Of a DNA stretch of 64,000 nt, positions 33,181 to 43,379 are shown piece by piece. The translations under genes and the position numbers were made by a program. This DNA is from Uloborus plumipes (lineage: Eukaryota; Arthropoda; Arachnida; Araneae; Uloboridae): assembly GCA_038373865.1 (NCBI GenBank), contig JAXGGA010004676.1:1-64000 (forward strand). Reading direction: 5' to 3'. The notes below the pieces were generated by a model that did not search any database, was not told the DNA's origin, and was given only the letters and a program-made list of their open reading frames with translations. How positions within the stretch are numbered: position 1 is the stretch's first letter; each line of letters begins with the position of its first letter.

Positions 33181-34744
33181 CACTAGGTGGCCAAAAGTAT
33201 CCGGACACTTTCAAAAATTCACATTTTTACATATAGCTCGAGAAATAAGTGATGAATTGTTCTTTAATTTTAGTCATACAAAATATAGGCTTCACCGAAC
33301 ATTTCCAAGTTGAAATTAAATTACCCTTGCATTTGGGGGACGACAAGAAGGGGGTTGAAAGAAAAACCGCTTTTTGACCATAACTCTTCGAAAATAGCTC
33401 GGAATAAGCTATCAATTTCAGTAATTAATTAGCATACTATGTATAATTACTGTACAAATTTTTATGAACGTACCACTCTTACTTCTGAAGATATGAAACA
33501 TTTTTGAAAAAACGGCAATTTTATTTGAAGGGTTTTTGCTCATAACACGCAGAGTTTTTGTTCAAACCTTATCACAACTTCAGGAAAGATGACAAAATAC
33601 AAGAGAAAGAACATACTAAAACGGTAAATAAAAATATTAAAAATTCGATGAGATATGAACGTTAAAAGGAAGTAATTTTTCACGGCGCATGCGCGAACGA
33701 CAGAAATTTATAACTACAAAAATATTGTAGCCTGATTTATACTGCATCTTATAAAAAAAGTTCCAGTTGAATATCATGAAAAATGAAAAAGATATCAGCG
33801 ATCTAGTGAGCTGTATTTCATTCATTCGCTGACACTACATAAATAGTGAGGGTCTGTCCACAAAGAGCTATTTTTAAATTAAAGGTTATTGCGTCGTCGT
33901 TCAAAACCAACGTTTCAGAGGGTGTCCGGATACTTTTGGAAACCTACGTATAAGGTCTTTTTGGCCGAACAGACGAAATGTGACGACAATGTCGAATATA
34001 AATTTTCAAACTGTATACAATTTAACATTGAAAAAAAAATGATCGATTGTCACCACACTATTCGTGGACAACCCCTCACTATTTATGTATTGTCTGCAAA
34101 TGAATGAAATACAGCTCACTAGATCGCTGATATCTTTTTCATTTTTCATGATATTCAATTGGAACTTTTTCTATAAGATGCAGTATAAATCAGGCTACAA
34201 TATTTTTGTAGTTATAAATTTCTGTCGTTCGCGCATGCGCCGTAAAAAATTATTTCCTTTTAACGTTCATATCTCATCGAATTTTTAATATTTTTATTTA
34301 CCGTTTTAGTATGTTCTTTCTCTTGTATTTTGTCATCTTTCCTGAAGTTGTGATAAGGTTTGATCAAAAACTCTGCGTGTTATGAGCAAAAACCCTTCAA
34401 ATAAAATTGCCGTTTTTTCAAAAATGTTTCATATCTTCAGAAGTAAGAGTGGTACGTTCATAAAAATTTGTACAGTAATTATACATAGTATGCTAATTAA
34501 TTTCTGAAATTGATAGCTTATTCCGAGCTATTTTCGAAGAGTTATGGTCAAAAAGCGGTTTTTCTTTCAACCCCCTTCTTGTCGTCCCCCAAATGCAAGG
34601 GTAATTTAATTTCAACTTGGAAATGTTCGGTGAAGTCTATATTTTGTATGACTAAAATTAAAGAACAATTCATCACTTATTTCTCGAGCTATATGTAAAA
34701 ATGTGAATTTTTGAAAGTGTCCGGATACTTTTGGCCACCTAGTG
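33181..34744. mobile_element. 1.56-kb palindromic Tc1-type element with ~690-bp inverted arms
   Basis: CACTAGGTGGCCAAAAGTAT at 33181 and its inverse ending at 34744, flanked by TA on both sides (33179-33180, 34745-34746). The two arms match almost base for base to about 33870 and 34055, leaving a spacer near 185 bp. The spacer holds a third copy of the terminal motif, 'gtgtccggatacttttgg' (about 33921). Mirror-image open frames (33637-33825 minus, 34064-34288 plus) follow from the symmetry. No transposase is seen. The terminus resembles Tc1-type ends. Confidence 0.9.
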
Positions 34745-34746
34745 TA

Positions 34747-35640
34747 ACATACTTGGAGGGAAAAAATAATAATTCAATAATTTACGTAAATACTTTCAAC
34801 TAATCAGAGAAAATGTTCAAGGAAATTTTTTTCATCATAAGCTAACTGCCATAACATAAAAGATAAATCAAGAATTCTCGATTGTTAATGACGAAAAAAA
34901 AAAGTTCTCAGGACAATTTTCAATGCATGAAGTGTTAGAGTTTATGTATTTAGAAATAATTTTAGCAAATATTCTGTTTGAAAATATTTATAAGTAACAT
35001 AACACTATTTAAAAATTTTCTTTCATTTCTGTTTCTAAAAGTAAACAACTTTTTACATTTCACATCTATATATATAAAACACTTATGCGTGGTAAACTAT
35101 AATAAGCGTTAGTTAAATATTAAATAACTTAAAGAAATAAATCAAAGAGAATCGTTAAATATTTTCGATGAGTATTTGCTATTTATTAACTGTCTTTTTA
35201 ATAGAAAAATTTCGAGCAGAATAAACATTAGATTCGAAACAAATATTCAAAATTCAATGATGAGAAAAAACTCTTGTTTGAAGTTGGGAAAATGTTTAAC
35301 CAATTGCCAATATTTACTTTTCAATTTCAACTTTATCAGTAAAGCTTTCCAGTAATTGATATCATTTTTCTCTTCTGTGAGAGCAAAAAATATATATTCT
35401 GATAACATTTTATGATTTCTATTTTCATCGAAATCAAATAATAAAAGTTTCGGATAGCAAAAATGAAAATTACTATGCCTGTTTGATGAATTACAATATA
35501 TTTGCAGACATTTTTTGTTCCTTCCACAAAATGAAATCGTGGTATAACTGAAATTTAATTTCACGTTACAGTAAAAGTTTTAAGAAAAAATAATTATAAA
35601 ATCGTTAACCAATAGAGTTGATTTATAACTTTCATCTCCT

Positions 35641-35691
<51 letters not shown>

Positions 35692-36041
35692 GTTTGACAT
35701 TTGGAGCCCTTTGAAAAATAAAATATAATTCATGGAAATTTTTAGGTGTCTTAATGTCACTCACGTGGACAAAATATGTCAACCTGATTTCTTGACGCAA
35801 CTTCAGCAAGAAGGTCATATTTTTTTCTCAACTTGTTAAAATTTTTTAACTTTATGCATGTGTTTCTTTTGTGGCGGATGCAAGAAAATCTATAAGGATT
35901 CTTTCTTCCTTTTATAAGCTTTTGGGATGAACAGAACAGTCCAAATTGCTCGTTGTCTCTTGAAGATCCGGGCTACCACCAGCCAAGAGCGACTCTCTTT
36001 TAGGATCATCTTTATTTAGTAGCATCTTTTCTCAATGTTTT
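34747..36041. other. Gene-free AT-rich region with an A48 tract
   Basis: A pure run of 48 A lies at 35642-35689 (poly-T on the minus strand). It could be the tail of a retrotransposed copy, but no body was recognised. The frames at 35247-35564 are AT-rich and not convincing. Confidence 0.45.
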
Positions 36042-36043
36042 TA

Positions 36044-37580
36044 CAGTGCGTCCCAAAAGTTTATAGACAACCACATTTTTGACACCACAAGCTAATTAAA
36101 CGAGTAAGCGAGACGAAATTAGTTATGTAAATATTTAATGACTTCAAAAAATTATTAAAACACTTAAGCAACTCTTTCTGATCGTATATTTAATTTTAAA
36201 AAATATAAACGAAAAAATGCTGTCCCAAAAGTATACAAACAATCGTTATTAAAAGCTGATTTAAGTATTGGTATTCAAAATTTGCATATTACAAGGTCAT
36301 TTACTTGTGACGCACAAGTTTTCATAGATAAAAACAAACACGTGTTTCCGTTTCTGAAGATTGGTCAAGATGCCCCGCTATGTGCAGTTTTTTACAACAG
36401 AAATTTTGAAAATCTATCGTTTGAAAGCTTATGGTTGGAAAGTAGTGGTCATTGCACGTAAATTTGGACGCAGTAGGGCTGGTATTTATCAAATCTTGTC
36501 AAAAGGTAATAGTTTTGAAGCAAAATTTCGTTCTGGATGATCAAAGAAAACAACTAAGCGGTAAGACAGATAGAATTTGAAATTAGTTTCGACCAGAATC
36601 TGTCAACACGGTCCGTTTGTAAAGAAGTAAACTTTTCAGTGTCAAAATCAACAGTACATCGATGGCTGCAGGCAAGTGCATTTCTTGAATATCGCAAATT
36701 ACGTCATTCGTCGAGGTTAACAAGTCGGCATAAAAACGCTCGTGTTCAGTGGGCTCGTAGTTATATGAATTGGACAAATGAATGGTTAAGTGTTATTTTT
36801 AGTGATGAAAAAAAGTTCAATTTAGGTGGCCCGGATGGTTGGGCACATTACTAGTACGATATTGCAAAGAACCCCGAACCTTTTTCAGCAGGCAACAAGG
36901 AGGAGGTTCACTCATGGTGTGGGGAGCATTTTTTTTTTCAATAGAGCAACTGATATTGTTTTTTTGAAAGGTCGCCAATGCTCCGAAGACTATCAGAGAA
37001 CTCTTAATGTATAGTTATTGCCATTTGGAAAGTTGCTAGGTAGGGACAAAGGTTTATCCCAGCAAAACAATTGCTCCATTCTCACGTCTAATTCAACAAT
37101 GCAATGTTTTAGACAAAACCAAGTAACTGTTATGGAAGGGCCAGCCCGAGTTCTGACCTAAACCCAATAGAAAACCTCTGGAGAATACTAGCGAGAGATG
37201 TATATGCTAATGGAAGATAGTTTACAACAGTTCAAGATCTTAGGCTGCAAATTGAACGTAGCTGGTTTTCATTAAAGCCAGAAGTTCTTCAAAATCTTGT
37301 TTTAAGTATGCCTGATCGTGTTTTTGAAGTTATTAGAAAAGACGGCTTAAAAATTTGAATGTTAAAATTAATAAAATGAGCTGTCTATAAAATTTTGGGA
37401 CAGTAAAATTTGAGTTTTAATTATTATCACAAAATCTGTGATTGTATAAATAAATTAATAAAACATATTATTATTGTATGGATATTTTTCATGATTCTAA
37501 GTTGTGTTGAAATCGTTGTTTCTTTTTTTCTCTCGTAAAACTTGGAAAACTTGTTGTCTCTAAACTTTTGGGACGCACTG
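36044..37580 (+). mobile_element. Tc3-like transposon, full length but inactivated (1537 bp)
   Basis: Terminal repeats CAGTGCGTCCCAAAAGTTTA and the inverse, with TA flanking (36042-36043, 37581-37582). Carries a broken transposase on the plus strand. The same terminal style (CAGTGCGT) and protein type are found at 47741-49305, but the two differ enough to be separate families. Confidence 0.92.
36370..37358 (+). pseudogene. Tc3-like DDE transposase pseudogene
   Basis: ATG at 36370 (MPRYVQFFTTEILKIYRLKA) opens a helix-turn-helix region (VVVIARKFGRSRAGIYQIL). A TGA interrupts at about 36538. Later pieces read WARSYMNWTNEWLSVIFSDE, KKFNLGGPDGW (first catalytic Asp kept), a frameshifted 'SLMVWG'-like part, 'QQNNCSI' where the second catalytic Asp of the family has become Asn, and DLNPIENLWRILARDVYANG with the third acidic residue intact. 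The C-terminus ends VFEVIRKDGLKI before TGA at 37356. Stops plus two or more frameshifts make it dead. Confidence 0.85.
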
Positions 37581-37582
37581 TA

Positions 37583-38939
37583 GTAGCATTTATGAGTCTC
37601 TAAATTGTGAGCTGGACACTTAATAGGACATGTTCCAAAGTCGCACTCATCTGTCCGCAAGCTCCACAAGACGGGTCATCTAACAGGTCCCAGAAGAGTT
37701 TTAGCAGCAAGAGAAGCCGCTTAAATGCCTTAAGAATTAAAAAAAAAAATAACAGTCATGTCGAGTTTAAAGCTAGCAATTTAACTGCCATTTCGATCTC
37801 TACACATTTTTATATTTTATTTAAATTTTAATTTCCGTAATTGCAAATTTTTCGTCAGGTTTTACCATACTATCAACTGAAAAATTGGCAATCAATATGA
37901 TATTTGTTATCTAGCTTAATTATTCGCTCCCTCTTTCAACATTTGTTTATTATTTCTCACTTTTTCGCAAATACACCTAGGCCAATAAAGCTTATTAACT
38001 AATGCTTGACGTTTTTAAAATTTTTTTTATAAGGACACAAATTATAACTTTCATGGAAAATGTGCGACGCATTTAGGTCAATCATATGCCCAAAAGTTGT
38101 CAACCTGATTTATAGGTAACTTCACATGAAAGACGTTCATTTCTTTTCCTTTTAGTCAAATTCGAGTTTAACTTTAGTATACATAACTTAACTTCCATTT
38201 CAACTCCGCATATTATTTTTTAAATGTCCCATAAATGCAAAACTTTTCGTCAGATTTCAGCGTACCATCAATTGAGAGAAAACTAGCAGTCAAAATGATA
38301 TTTGTCATCGAGCTTTATTATCCGGCTCCCTCTTTTCAACTTTTAGGCTACATTTCTCACTTTCTCGCGAAGATATCAGGCGAGATTGAATTGCGGAACC
38401 GTTTGATGAATGAACTATGCCCAGCAACAATGAGCCATCCTTAACGATATTCATGGATTTCAATAACAAAAGCTGCAGGGGAAAACTTGGTTTGTTGTAG
38501 TTCGTATATTTATCTTATTTTTTGAAGTTTTACGACAATTCGCCATAAATCAAGCCCGGCAATGATCCGAGGAAAAGGAAAAGCGCAGTTTTATGAATGA
38601 GTGTTTCGCCGCTCGTGGCCGATAAATCACGGCGGAGAACGATTGATTAAGTGCTGGAAGGATAGAAATCGAGATGAAGAAAGGCATTCAGTTCTTAAAA
38701 GATAAGTCTGACAGTTCGAGCGAATGCTTTATGAAATGTATTTGGGAGCAACCATCGTATTCATTATTTTTTTCCTCGTTCAAATAAATTTCTCATCCAT
38801 AGGTAAATACTGTTGCTGGAATTTTTAATTTCTGATGGTTTCTGCAGCTTTCATATATGCATTTCTGAATCTTCTTTTCACGTTAACTAGTGATGTTCTC
38901 TCCCGAAAAGACTGACACTATAGAGTGTTAAAAATGAAT
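37583..38939. other. Gene-free region with a GC-richer patch at 38380-38700
   Basis: Two roughly similar stretches, 37770-37960 and 38160-38340, share 'gcaaatttttcgtcaggttt' / 'gcaaaacttttcgtcagatt', 'accatcaa', 'ggcaatcaatatgatatttg' / 'agcagtcaaaatgatatttg' and 'tcgctccctctttcaac'. A ~380-bp spaced duplication is therefore likely. No gene is called. Confidence 0.45.
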
Positions 38940-39275
38940 GTTGTTTTTAGAGTATAATGCAGCTAATTTTATAGTAATAAACTGTAAAAATTCCTTATTT
39001 TACAGTAAAAAACTGTAAAATTTCTAATTCCACAGCTTATCACCGTGCATTTAACAGTTTTAAATTGGAACCTCTGCTGCCAGTATTATACTGTTGTTTT
39101 TACAGTATAGTACAGCTAAATTTTACTGCAATAAACTAAATTTTCTAATTTTATCGTAAGAACCTGTAAAATTGCTAGTTTTACATTTTATTACTGTACA
39201 TTTTACAGTTTTAAATAGGAACCTTCGCTGCCAGTATTATACTGCAAAAATAAACAGTTCATTTTTTGCAGTGTA
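38940..39275. repeat. Two tandem ~165-bp units of the CTGTAAAA repeat family
   Basis: 'ctgccagtattatactg' occurs at about 39079 and 39230 after 'acagttttaaattggaacct' and 'acagttttaaataggaacct'. The inverse of this segment is found at 1150-1200, so the repeat is dispersed. Both loci have many CTGTAAAA / TTTTACAG words. Confidence 0.75.
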
Positions 39276-39626
39276 GTGCCAGTGCGTACCCACAGAATTT
39301 TTTTTTTTCATGGGCTGCATTTTCACTTTTTGATGTCATCACTTCCTACATAGGGACAACGAGAGGCCATGTCAGCCTTGTCAGGGATAAGGGGGCCGGC
39401 CCTTGGAACAGAAGGGGACCGGTTCGGATTCGGAGTATTATGACAAGGGGACTTTGGCTGTCGGTAGCCCTGTAGCCCTGCCCCTACAACACTTTGAATG
39501 ATACTATACAAATGTTGGAAAAGGGATTTCGAGCGATGCGGATCGAAATAAAATAATATTTATGCATCAATCTTAAACAAATTCTTTTTTAGCCAAATGT
39601 CTCTATTAGTGATAGATTGTCTAAAT
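39276..39626. other. Spacer with a GC-richer patch
   Basis: At 39350-39490 the sequence is GC-richer and opens frames on both strands (39266-39475 plus, 39323-39511 minus). No recognisable domain, so no gene is called. Confidence 0.35.
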
Positions 39627-40479
39627 CAGGGCTCTCCAACCTACGGCCCGCGAGCAGATTTTTTTCGGCCAGCGGAAAAAATGTTTTTACAATCCCCCCC
39701 CTTTTTTTAAGAAAATAAAATATTTTTTAAATTAATCAGAACAGTGACGATCTCATAGTGAATTTGTCAAATAATAAATAAAAATATATTCAAACTTTAA
39801 TGCAAAGCTTTTTAATTTTTTTTTTGTTACTTCTTTCGACGGTAATATCATCTCTCTTTGTTGCCCTTTCCGAGAACAAATCTCTTTTCTCTGCTTCACA
39901 TTCTCCTGTTTTTAAGTTCTCGTTAATTCTCCCGTTTTTAGGAATATAAAAAATCACCCTCGAGTTATGTTTTCTCTTTTTGGGTCTACCTACAAGTGTG
40001 AGCAGACATTTTCAAAAATGTATGTTAAATCGAAGTACAGATCCTCTTTATCAAATGAACATTTAAAATCAACTTTAATGATCGGAACTACAAAGTTTGA
40101 CCCTAAATGAACTGAAATTTTAAGAGGCAAACAAATGCAATCTTCTCATTAAAAAGTGTCCTAAGCGTTGCACTTGCTCTGTTCTCATTTATTGTTAAGT
40201 TTCTTATCATCATTAATACATAAAATTCATTTAATAAAATTGTAGTACATTGCAAGGATTTAGTTTTTAGTCTCTTTTTTTTTTTTTAACTCCTTTTGGA
40301 GAGCAAAATACATTTTGTGGGAAAAAATGACTTTTATTTTCTGAACTGCTCTCTAAATTTTACGAGTTTCCGTGTTACAAAAAAAAACATCTGAACTGAA
40401 CTGTTTTTGGACCGTTGGCCCACCTCGCTTCCAAAAATTTTCAATTTGGCCCTCGAGTAAAAAAGGTTGGAGACCCCTG
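39627..40479 (+). mobile_element. hAT element remnant with CAGGGGTCTCCAACC-type ends
   Basis: Left end 'cagggctctccaacctacgg', right end 'aaggttggagacccctg', inverses with a mismatch. Internal 'ggcccgcgag' / 'ggccctcgag' words are subterminal. Flanks GTCTAAAT and GTAGGCAT are only a weak 8-bp match. Carries the end of a hAT transposase. Confidence 0.8.
39967..40110 (+). pseudogene. hAT transposase C-terminal dimerization fragment
   Basis: About 47 codons to TGA at 40108, including FGSTYKCEQTFSKM and SKYRSSLSNEHLKSTL followed by TTKFDP. The F-G-S-T-Y-x-C-E-Q-x-F-S-x-M pattern, then K-S-x-Y-R-S-x-L-x-x-E-H-L, is the dimerization region at the end of hAT transposases of the group related to ZBED/ZMYM6-like genes. 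Everything upstream (zinc finger and catalytic core) is gone. The short frame itself is intact. Confidence 0.8.
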
Positions 40480-40804
40480 GTAGGCATATTGTGTGTGGGG
40501 GTGGGGGGGGGGGGACTCTGGGATTTGTGTGTGTTTGATTAATTATTTATTTACACTATAGACCACTGTTTCAAGCGGTGGCGGTGACAGGATACTGAGG
40601 AGAATAAAATCGATTTAAACTTTTGTCTCTCATAAATTAGCCCCCTCCTCTCTTGCAAATTCACAAGGAGGGCAATGGTAAGAATTTTACTCCTAACGGG
40701 GACGGCAGCTGCAAAAAGATTGAGGAACACTGCCATAGACATATGTAGATATATGTTTCAGGAGGAACTACAAAACTCTATGACAACTCCGAAAATTTTA
40801 CACT
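40480..40804. other. Spacer with a G-run
   Basis: G-rich run at 40496-40514. No gene seen; the minus frame 40551-40742 has no known similarity. Confidence 0.4.
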
Positions 40805-41300
40805 TTTACTGAAAGAAAACAGCAAATAAAACAATCAACTGATCAATAAAATCAATGACTTAAATACAATACATTATTGTTCTGTTACTCAATTCACGAT
40901 CACCAAGAAAGAATACCAGGCACTTCATTCAAAGCCCATTTCCATTATTCCCATACACAACAGTATCGGACGCAAATGCATCGCCTCAGAAGATGCTCCT
41001 TCTCATCAACAGAGCGGCACTCTCGAGCGGTTCTCGGATAATTAGCGTTCACTGGCGAAAGTGGTCTCGAGCGCCATTCATCGACGTGGAGAGGTCATTT
41101 CAGTGCGGACGTAAGGCTCGTCGAAGGACCGCAATATCCGGCACAATATCGTTCAAGTTAATGCACATCGCGAATTTAATTTATGCGCCGAAATTATTTT
41201 ACGGTTGCTAATTAGCTGGTAGCTATATTTCCACAGAAAGTATGCATCTTTCAGATTCACTCAACATTGTTCCTGGTTTTGAGTTAATATTAAGGATGTT
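40805..41300. repeat. Duplicated ~0.5-kb segment, copy 1
   Basis: Matches 41765-42067 plus 42588-42790. Key shared stretches include 'atcaccaagaaagaatacca', 'gcctcagaagatgctccttc' and 'atgcgccgaaattattttac'. This copy lacks the GC-rich insert of copy 2 and shows the empty site 'gtaaggctcgtcg'. Confidence 0.8.
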
Positions 41301-41323
41301 TTCTGTGTACAAGATGCCTCATA

Positions 41324-41589
41324 CAGGGTGCTTCTAAACTCTAGGGTAAATCTTTGAGGGATGATAGGAAACATCTAAACAAGCACGAAAATATGGGCAC
41401 ATACGTATAGGCAAACGCAATGCCAATGCTATACATGCATATAAAGCAAGAAACTGACGGGTGTGAAGTAGGTGGCAAAATCATTGCACAAGAAGGGAGA
41501 AAACGTCTGCACAAGAAGATATATTTCAGCTAATTTAGATGTTTTCTATCACCCTTTACAGTTTTGCACAAGCGTTTAGAAGCGCCCTG
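41324..41589. mobile_element. 266-bp MITE with TA duplication
   Basis: Ends CAGGGTGCTTCTAAAC and GTTTAGAAGCGCCCTG, one mismatch apart, flanked by TA (41322-41323, 41590-41591). Mariner-type by length and duplication. It separates the two copies of the duplicated segment. Confidence 0.78.
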
Positions 41590-41681
41590 TATAGTGTATA
41601 TGTAATATAGATGTGAACTATATAGCTATAACGGGTGTCCCCGAAAGAACACAATAAAAAACAAAAATTACATCAAAGTAT

Positions 41682-41993
41682 ATGGTCGCAAAAGCAGATC
41701 TGACACGCTACATGCACACGAAGCTGGTAAATGACGATCCAAAAGAGGTGACAAATTTATTACGGAAAGAAAACTACCAACAAAACAAGCAATTGATCAA
41801 TAAAATGATTGAATTAAATATATTTTTTTCTTTAACTCAATCCACCATCACCAAGAAAGAATACCAAGCACTTCATTCAAAAGCCATTTCCATTATTCCC
41901 ATTCACAACAGTATCGGACGCAAACGCATCGCCTCAGAAGATGCTCCTTCTCATCAACAAAGCGGTACTCTCAAACGGGTCTCGGATAATTAG
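41682..41993 (+). CDS. Open frame of 103 codons in duplicated segment copy 2 (unknown)
   Basis: MVAKADLTRYMHTKLVNDDP at the start and ITKKEYQALHSKAISIIPIH in the second half, ending SDN and a stop. In copy 1 the matching second half is also readable (about 40898-41043, same stop), with few amino-acid changes. That suggests a former coding exon or a transposon protein piece rather than chance. The 43400 region holds a weak nucleotide match to its beginning ('tatggtcgcaaatgcaatgc'). No domain recognised and no promoter is evident, so its status as a real gene is doubtful. Confidence 0.3.
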   Translation: MVAKADLTRYMHTKLVNDDPKEVTNLLRKENYQQNKQLINKMIELNIFFSLTQSTITKKEYQALHSKAISIIPIHNSIGRKRIASEDAPSHQQSGTLKRVSDN

Positions 41994-42790
41994 CGTTCAC
42001 CGGCGAAAGTGATCTCGAGAGCCATTCATCGACGTGGAGGGGTCATTTCAGCGCGGACGTAAAGGCTTGGTTTCCTAGAATCGTCGCCGACGCCGGGCGC
42101 GCCGCACGCTGGAATCAGAACCAGTTTGATTGGAGCGTGGCGTGAAGCGACGTCAATCTGCGGCTCAGGCGCATGCGCAGAAGACGGCGGCGTCTGTCGC
42201 CTCTCTAGGATCGATGATTTCACTCCTAGGAAACCGGGTCTTCCTAAGCAGCGTTATTTGCTGCCCATCACGGCGTGAAGCCTCGTCAAGCTGAAGAACG
42301 GCGTGCAGTCGCGCCAATGTGAATTCCTAGGCGACGGCAATTGCGCGGGGAAAAAGTGACCAAACGAGTTTTTTAGCCGGAGCTGCAGAGCTACGCGAGT
42401 TTCAGTTTTGTAGATGCTGACGTCGTCTACTGACGCTGTCGTCAAAATCAGAGTGGAGCTGATATCGGCGTGACTTGAAGCGACGTCGATGTAGGGCTCA
42501 GGCGCATGCGCAGAAGAACCAAGTTTTCTGCTACGCCTGTCTCCTCGCCGCAGATCGACGATTTCACTCCTAGGAAACCGGGCCTTAAAAGGCTCGTCGA
42601 AAGACCGCAATAACCGGCACAATATCGTTCGAGTTAATGCACGTCGTGAATTTAATGTATGCGCCGAAATTATTTTACGGTTGCTAATTAGCTGGTAGCT
42701 ATATTTTCATAGGAAGTGTCATTACTCATCTTTCAGATTCACTCAGCATTGTTCGCAGTTTTGAGTTAATATTAAGTATGTTTTGTACTG
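41765..42790. repeat. Duplicated ~0.5-kb segment, copy 2, interrupted
   Basis: Same sequence as copy 1 but split by a 520-bp insert at 42068-42587. Identity is high by eye (roughly nine in ten), so the duplication is not ancient. Confidence 0.8.
42068..42587. mobile_element. GC-rich 520-bp insertion with internal direct repeat
   Basis: Absent from copy 1 of the duplicated segment, with 'aaaggct' on both sides (42061-42067, 42588-42594; 7 of 8 bases match if extended to 8). Starts TGGTTTCCTAG and ends CTAGGAAACCGGGCCTT. Two ~120-bp units share 'ggctcaggcgcatgcgcaga' (42163 and 42497) and 'gatttcactcctaggaaacc'. No transposase, and composition is far more GC-rich than the surroundings. A hAT-type MITE is likely. 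Confidence 0.7.
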
Positions 42791-42813
42791 TCAATATAAC
42801 ACATGTGCTTATA

Positions 42814-43366
42814 TATGTGACCTCGATAAGGCGTTGGACTCGAAACAGAAGTGTTTAGCCGGTTTGACCAAGCCGGCTAAAAATCCACCGGCTTTATTGA
42901 TGGTAGCTGGTTGATGTTAAAATTACTCGTGGTCATAAAGCCCTTCAAAAAAATCAATACCTCTGGGGGCACACTGTTAAAACTACAAGTTGCACAAGGT
43001 ACCTTCAAGGGTGAAACGTTGTAGCACCAGCAGCACTCCTTGAGGTGTGCCACGTGACTCCTTATGGCACCCTTGAAGGCTCCATGTGGCACCCTAAGGA
43101 GCCAAATGGCACCTTCAAGGGTGCCATAGAGAGAGAGAGAGATAGAGTCAAGTGTCTCCTTTGAGAGAGTGCCGCAGGTGCTACAACGTTTCACCCTTAA
43201 AGGTGCCTTGTGCAACCTGTAGTTTTAACAGTGCACTGGACCTGGGATTTGCTTGCTTCCTGGTCTGGATAAGAAAAATAGGACGCTCTTTAGAGCCCCA
43301 TCGAACCGGTAAACCACGTGCTGCGGAAGGTACGAGGGATTTTGTTTCTGAATGCCGTATTCAAAC
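42814..43366 (+). mobile_element. tRNA-derived SINE (family S1), split by a MITE
   Basis: Similar to 22101-22403: 'cgataaggcgttggactcg', a damaged B box, 'gtggtcataaagcccttcaa', 'caatacctctggggg', then after the MITE 'actggacctgggatttgctt' and 'accggtaaaccacg'. It is the most diverged of the four copies. Confidence 0.8.
42972..43233. mobile_element. 262-bp palindromic MITE inside a SINE
   Basis: Starts CACTGTTAAAACTACAAGTT and ends with the inverse; the arms match over about 57 bp with few mismatches. CA repeats on both sides (42970-42971, 43234-43235) where other SINE copies have TA, so the duplication is a 2-bp TA-type target. Contains inner repeats of 'ggcaccttcaagggtg' and (GA)n at 43130-43145. 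A second copy is at 55698-55907. Confidence 0.88.
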
Positions 43367-43379
43367 TTAAAGGAGAGGT

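Noticed and set aside
33637..34288. Matching 62- and 74-codon frames in the 33-34 kb region
   Set aside because: They mirror each other because of the palindrome; no transposase motifs.
35247..35564. Minus frame of 105 codons upstream of the A48 tract
   Set aside because: No domain, AT-rich composition, overlapping frames equally long.
42254..42622. 122-codon minus frame in the GC-rich insert
   Set aside because: Open by virtue of GC-rich composition and the internal repeat; it runs across the insert border.
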